Positions 36,001-43,900 of a stretch of DNA of 64,000 bases are shown piece after piece. The translations under genes were made by a program, and so were the position numbers. Source of the DNA: Pomphorhynchus laevis (lineage: Eukaryota; Acanthocephala; Palaeacanthocephala; Echinorhynchida; Pomphorhynchidae). Every line of letters begins with the position of its first letter. The first letter of the stretch is position 1. The notes below the pieces were generated by a model. That model searched no databases. It saw only the letters and a list, made by a program, of their open reading frames with translations, and was not told the origin of the DNA. The stretch lies in the NCBI GenBank assembly GCA_012934845.2, contig WNNJ02000095.1:1-64000 (forward strand), read 5' to 3'.

Positions 36001-39000
36001 AGAATTGGCAGCATATATTTTCCAAGATGTTGGGACGTTGGTATTCCACGAAACAATATTTAGATTATTTGATTTTTTATAAAAAAAAGGATGTTTTTTA
36101 AATATCATTTGATGTTCTACTAACGACGACATCTAAAAATGTTAATCTATGATCAAATTCTAATTCTATTGTCCACTAAATATTTTCATCAATCAATTTA
36201 TTGCTCTTAATATGTCCTGTACATCAATTGTGTTATCACAAATAGCAAATGTATCATCGACATATCTAATCCACATAACAATTCCATCCATCTTAGTATA
36301 TTATTTAATTCCCAATTTCTAATATATGATTCACTAAGGAGGGGTGCTAAAGGATTCTCCATTGCGAGACCATCGTTTTGTTCATATACCTCATCATTAA
36401 ATTTAAAAAATGTTTTATTTGTGCATAAAACAAGCAATTCGGTCCACTCTCAAAACAAAGTTCAAAGGAGTCATCCGAATAAAGTTTAAAGGAGTCATCC
36501 GAACAAAGTTTAAAGGAGTCATCCTCTAATAGTTTTGCAGCTAGATTAATAGCTTTATTTGTGGGCACAATAGTGAACATTCAAACGATGTCAAAACAAA
36601 TCATCGCTTTATCCTTTACATTATAGTTACGGATTATTTGAGAGAAATGAATTCCGTCCTTAAGGTTGGAAAAATGGAATATATCTAATAATGATTTAAT
36701 TTTCTTCACATTTTTTTGATATAGTATATGAATATGTCATATATGATGCAATAATAGGTCTTCACAATGTTCCTTTTTGAATTTTTTGGAGTAAAAATGC
36801 ATTTTTTTGATAAACTAGTTTTTTAAAATGTTATTATCCATTTTATTATTTATATTAATCTTTTCAAAAAATTATTAATTACTGTACGTCTTTTTAATGT
36901 ATCGTCTCTGTTTAATTCATTAAATTTTGTATTGTTAATAACATCCGTACCTAATGTTATATATTCTGCGTTATTCATTACAACATAACAACTATTTTTA
37001 TCAGATTTACAAATTACAAAGTCCTTTGTGCTAATTACCAAGTCATTTGTGCTAACTTTACACCAAAGATTATATTTTCAGAACCTAAAATTTTAACTGA
37101 ATTCGAAAAAACTTGTTTTAATTCAAAAAACTATATAAATAATTTACCTAAATACAGAAGCTTAAACTTTAAGAAACTCTTCTAATCAGGTTCAAACCGA
37201 GATTAATTAAACAAAGACATTGAAATTGTTATAATTGGATTAAGTACTGTCGAAGTTGTGTAGCTACAGGGTCACACAGATGAGACCACACGGTAGTGAT
37301 GAGTAGATTAAGGTCGTAGTAGTGGGTGCATTCCGGGTTAAGCTTCCCGACGAAGGTTGTAAAAAAGCATGCAGGCTTATACTTTCCTGTTCGTGTTAAT
37401 TAAAAAAGTTGTACTAAATTCTTTCTTATTAATATAATGTCACCAGTAGTTTCAAAAACTCCAATATTATTATGCCGAATAATAAACCTGACGTAACTTT
37501 AAATATTTTGTAAAGATGTTGTAAAAGATTATTTTGTTTAACTTATCTTTTCTATTTTTATACTTTATTTAATTTTACTAGTACTTTTTATTATTATTTA
37601 TATATTTTTCTAATTGCTTTACAATTATTTATTTTGAATAATATGATAATTATTTTTGTTTTGTTTCTAAAAATTTTTGAATCAATTTTCTTGCGCTTTG
37701 TGTTCCTTCAAAAGTTGCCGAAATCGTGTTAAAAATTCAAACAACAGTGAAAGCAACTGGTTATCGCTATCAACAGCAGCACCTGCCCAAAGCAAATGAC
37801 GGTGATCGTTTTGAATTCTTTTATATAAGCATTACATTTTAAAAAACATTTATTTGGTTAGCGGTTTATTTATAGTTATTTAATTGTTTATTAATTAATT
37901 ATTTAAAAAACATTGTAATTTTCTAAAGATGCTAGCAGAAGTTAACGAAATATCAAACATAATTTCTTCTCTCCTTTGATCCGAATCCAATAATTATTTA
38001 TCAATAATGGATCATTATCAACTATTTAAAAAGGATATTATTATAATATTTAAATCGAACTTGAACAAAAGGTAAAAATTATCATTATTTAAAAGCTTTC
38101 GGGGAGCTTTGAAATATATGACAAAATTTATTTGATGCATACATGTTGTTTTGGCAGATACCGTATCAGCAGCGAGAGAAAAGCTTGAAAGGATTTAATT
38201 GATAATGGCGATACGATCGAGTCGACGAAACATTCAACAGCGCCTTATTATGTAGTTCGATTTAAGAACATAAAGTTGTCTAATAATTAATGGCAAATCG
38301 ACTGTGTATTCCGGCCAAAGTGCCGGATGCAAAGAGTGCTCAACTTCTGTATTTGTATGCATTGAACAATTTTATCAAAAGCGCTTGATAGTGATAATTA
38401 TTGCGAATATTAGTAATTAGGCCTATTTTTATATGTATGAAATGCTTCCAACATGTCGAATTTCTAAATTACACACGCTGATTAAATTTAAATCGATAAA
38501 TTAATCGATACGATTTGTGTAAGGTTTCTTCGGGAATCAAAATTATACACACTTTACAGACAAATTGTTTTGGTTAATATTTTGTAATGTCGATATATCT
38601 TGCCTGATCAAGTCTTTATTTATAATATGCAATGTTAGTAAGTTGGTTTGATTTATTCATTCTAATGAATAAATATAATGAATATATAGCTTTCTAAGAA
38701 TGAAGGAAAACTTTTTATAATAGCTATAAGTACTTATACCTTTTGAAAAAGCTATAAGAATAAAATCTTATGAAAAAAATGTATTCTAATCTTATGAAAT
38801 TATAATCAATGTCGCTATGTTATACTCTAGTATTCTACATTGCAATCCCTGAATTATAATACAAAATATCGCTTTAGCTAAACGATCTGACTTATTCTAT
38901 ATTTGCGTAAAATCATTTTTATTGCTATAAATAAATAGGTCAGTTGAAATAATACAGGGCATAAATAAATGATTATATTTAAATGAGGAGTGCTTGAATA

Positions 39001-40876
39001 TCGGATTTTATTGAGACATGTCGGCATTGAGAGGTTGGCTTTGAATTTTGGCATTTAAATTGTCAATCACTAAATTTTAATAATTAAATTTTACACGTTA
39101 TTATTGACCTGTAGACTTTGTTTCCCAGTAATTTAACCTCTGTTAGAAATACTGGAACTATGTATTATTGATACGACATCATTATTTTTCTGCTAATTTT
39201 CAGGCAAGTTTGATGAATTATTAACTTTAAAAATGGAAAATGTTTGCATCCCAAGGTGCTTACACTTTAATATGTAAACTGCACGTGATCATGTTTAAGA
39301 ACCCTGGTTTAAGAGACCGACTGTGCGGAATGAAACAACGGTCAAGATTCCGAATGGTGTGTAGTTAGTTAGTAGATATGTTTGCAATTAGTTTAAAAAT
39401 GGTAATTACAGTATCAAGATTTTTAGTTGTCTAATCAAAATGTCAAATATCAAACTGTAAGATAAAGTCACTTTACGCCTGAAATTGCAAAGATATTTCA
39501 TTAAGAAACAAAACAACAGTTTTATGCGATAGGAAATATGTACAAATATACTGATTTTTAAAAGTGTAACAATTTTTACATTAAAGTGAAATTTAGAAAA
39601 TTTAAACTCTGGATTATCTATCAGACGGTTAATAGTACAATTAATAAGGCATTAATGGAAAGAATAAAAATAGATAAGGTGGTGAAGGCAAAATAAAACG
39701 TAACATAGTTTACCTCATAGTTCAGAACACAATAGAATTTAACAATGTTAGGATGATATCCGAAATTTTTAATCGTGTTTACATCCATTTCGATAACTTT
39801 TCGCTCGTCTTCATTACCAGTATAGCGAACACGCTGTAATAGAAAACGTTATGTAGATTTTCAGCAACGAAAAAAATTATGAAAAACTAACGATAGCTTT
39901 AATATATTGAAGCAACAATTTGTCCCAAATTATGACAAATCATTACCGTATGTTCAGAGAACACGTCGAAAAACTTAAAAAATAACTTTTCATTTAATCT
40001 GTATGATAAATAATTTAGGAGTTTTTATTAAAGCTTTATCTTCCTTTGAAGAATACACTGTAATCTAATCTCATATTTATTGTACAAAAATTGATGTATA
40101 ACACACTAAATCGGAAGCAAGCCTTCATGGGGAAACATCATGTGTTAAATCAAGGTTTGAATGGTGTATAACCATACTCAATGGTGTTTTTAATCATTCT
40201 TAATTATCTTTTTATCATCAAATTCAAGAAATTGAATGCATGCAAATGGCCATAATTAAAGAAATTATTGACTTAGCTTCAAAAATTCATTTGACTTAAA
40301 TTCCCTGCATTTTTTAAATTAGATTTTCAAATATCCTGTACATAATCTTTCTCTTTCCGAACTTAGTCAATAGTACGTCGACCAGCTCAAACTCGTAGAT
40401 AAAGATCGCAGATATTCATCTGCCAGTTAAATCTGCGAGTTAATTCGCGATCGCAGATTTTTAGAAACAATTATCAAAGTCACTGTTCAATATTGAATAA
40501 AAATAGTACAAAGGTTGAATCAGATAATAAAACTATACCTATATTAAATTGGAATCTAAAATTACATAAAAATCCAATAAAACCTCGGTTTATATAAAGT
40601 GTTTTCAGATCTACATTAAAACCACTTTCTGTCTATATGAAAAAAATACTTAAAGTAATTAAAGCACACTTTAAGAAATATTCTAGGTTAATCGAAATTG
40701 ATACTGGTATAAAACGCTATTTCAGTATTAATTCTACAAAAGAATTTTTAGAGCACGCAAAAGGAATAAATTTTCAGAATATAAATACGTGTGATTTTAG
40801 TACGCTTTATACGAATCTAGATTTAACAGATATTAAAGATGCATTAGAAAAATTAATTAATCTTATATTCGGAAAA

Positions 40877-40961
<85 letters not shown>

Positions 40962-43900
40962 ATAATAACTATAACGCCTATCTAACAAAAATTAAACCAT
41001 CAAGTAAATATAAATATATGGATAAAATTAAATTAATAGAATCCTTAAATATTTTGATAAATCAAAATTATTTAAAAGTAGGGACATCTATATTTAGACA
41101 AGTAGATGTTCCAATGAAAGGTAATAGTATGCAAATTATAGCTAACCTTATTTTAAGCCGTATAGAATATGAATTTGTTCTTAACTGTTTAAAAAATAAA
41201 TCTAAATTATATAAAGATATGATATACATGTTTCGATATATTTATGATAAATGTGTATTTAACTCTAATAATTTTAATTTAATAAGCGAACAAATTTGTA
41301 CAGGTAGTCTCATTCATAATAAAACCAATATTAATGATAAAGAAGGTATATATCTAGATATGAACATTAAATTGACATCAATTAAAACTGCTTTTAATTT
41401 ATATCGTAAAGATGACATATTTAAATTTAGAAGAAACATATTTTTGCATGAGCATTCATGCATACCATATAATATAAAATATAATATATTAAATAATGAA
41501 ATTTTAAGAATTGCCACTGTTTGTAACGATATTGGCTTTCTTTAAAATCATTTAAATAATTATATGGATACATATTTTAAACTAGGTTGCAATAAAAATA
41601 TCATTAAACAGAAAATAGTAAAATATATAAATCAACACAATAATATTAAAAATACATTTAAAATCATTAGCGGAAAATTTTTATCGATGGATAATATATA
41701 ATATACTTTGTATTAGAATATAATACTATATAATCAAATTTAATCAGATTAAATACGTCATTAAAACGTGTTTGGCTCCGTTGCTATGTTGGGTCGAGGA
41801 ATAGGGGCCGAAACCTGATAGCATAGGAGTTCCTCCTGATGACCTCTAATCCTAATTCTGATACAACGCCTGTTATTTATTAGTCAATTTATAAAAATGG
41901 AATTTTATTTGAAAATTTCAATTTTTTATTTTAACTTGATATAAATTATAAAAAATCTTATAACAATTATTTATAATTATTTATTATCTAATTATTAAAT
42001 GTTGATTTATTGATTCAGCATTATTATTTTATTTGTTTTTATTGACAAATTTCCCTTCTCCGCTTGGAAATCATCTAACAGCCAAAAACTGTTGAGAAAT
42101 GTATCCGCTTGAAGGTGTCTCTACTCGTCCGAGAAGCTTGTAAGAAAACTTAAGACGCACGAGCTAGTTCAGGAGATACCCTTCTCTTGATTGACACAAG
42201 TGTTTCTGCATAATCGGTGTTGTGATGATTTGAGACGGCACCAGCGAAAATCTTTATGAGATGCAGGCTCTGATTTCACAATCCTCCCGACGTTAAAGCG
42301 ACAAATGGTATAGATACACCACGCTCTACTTCATGAATGCGGTCGCCGTATTTTGATATTTTTCTATTTTCATTGTATTCGAAATTCTGATTGACAGATC
42401 AAATCATGCTTGATTGAGCAAAAATTGAAAATATGTTGACGTCTATAGACATCCGCTCGAACCAGTCATTTTTCAATTCTGAGCATGCACTGTCAAGGCG
42501 CGCGCTCTGATTACGTGACGTTGATGACTTGCTAAACTTTAGTTTGCTGGGAACGGTTGTGAGAGGCGGTTTAACTTCAACAGAATGACAAACCTTCATT
42601 AGTTTATTTGCAAGTATATCTCTAATTGCGTTGTAGCGAATTATCGGGGGACCTCCTGTTTTACATAAAAGTGTATGGGAGATGTTGAGGTCTTCCCCAC
42701 AAGGACACTTTTTTCCGACCATGTCAGGTGGAATTTGACCATATCAAATAGCGATAGCATCTTTAAACTGTCTCAGGAAAGATGTAAGTGTTCGTTGTCG
42801 AGTGGTAGCGAACTGAGCCATGATGACGCTCCTGGTCTAGTGGCATGTAAGCGAATGTTTCCCAACCACGAATTAAAGGGATCTGTAAATTTGATAAGTC
42901 CTTTCGAAAATTCATGATCTCGCTTACTCGTGACAAGAGAAAGCCATACGTTTAATTATTCCGAAAGTTCTTCGTCTTGATTACCGTTGTTGATGATGTC
43001 TGCTATTGAAATTGAATTAATATATTCAATATTCGCGAGACAATTGAATCCGATATTCGAAGTCTACCAAATTTTAGAGGTGATGTCAGGATTATGTACC
43101 AATTATGGTCGAGGATCCAATCTGCCAGTGCTGGAAGCAATGACGTTTTCAAGGCGCTGTTTAACTCGGTAAGCCATTCTTTCTCACATTGACATGTGCG
43201 TAAAGAATGAATCCACTTCATCTGTACAGAGTTTATCAAGCCAGCGAAGACAGCAAATGGGTCAACTTTAGCTATACTGGTCAATTTAATGATAAGTGTG
43301 AACCATTTAGAAGCTAGATTCTCGATGAATTCTTTCTCGATGTTTCTTGTCCCGATAGGAGCGCAAAGTATGATTGTACCAGTAGTATTTCTTATGTCAG
43401 GGGAAGGGGAAATAGGCGAACGGGACAATAGTACGGTATTTTCGGGATTAATAAAATATTCGTATCTTAGGCCATCATTGATTAATATGTTCCATATTTT
43501 CGTGAGATCATCAACTGAACAGATAAGTTTGAATCATCTGCGTACCATTGTTGCGTTATATCTGGAACATCACAGCAAATTTTTCCATAGGGGGTAGTGA
43601 TGAGAATGCAAAGCTGGCATCGCAAAGGGGTTTCTTTGTGTAAATCCTTCGTTCCAATATATTACATATGCCCCCATCATTAGCTTAGTAGGGTCTTTAT
43701 ATAGATTTTGCATAACGAGAAAAAGAGACGGACATGAGTAGTTTATATTGTGAAACGCGACCTTTCGATAGACTGAGTTAAAAGCATTATATGCGTCGAC
43801 AGAAATAATAGTGTATCTGAGCGAGAATTAAATTCATTGCGAAGTGCATGTATAGTATGGTCAATGCCTGCTTTCTGACCAGCTGCCAATTGTACATTTG

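Larger units (their letters stand above)
34940..38035. mobile_element. Foldback element split by a nested PLE insertion
   Basis: The left arm of the GGATCAAAG foldback family is at 34940-35030 and the complementary right arm at 37905-38035. Between them lie 2.9 kb of classical PLE (35031-37200) and an inverted partial copy (37240-37890). The simplest reading is a foldback element into which the PLE pair was inserted. Confidence 0.7.

Noticed and set aside
36450-36535. CRISPR-like short repeats
   Set aside because: Only three 24-bp units without spacers, in frame in a PLE; the genome is eukaryotic.
41785-41860. Hammerhead in the Naiad-like PLE tail (GAAAC and CTGATGA both present)
   Set aside because: The order and pairing do not fit any of the three hammerhead topologies; the U16.1 pair is missing.
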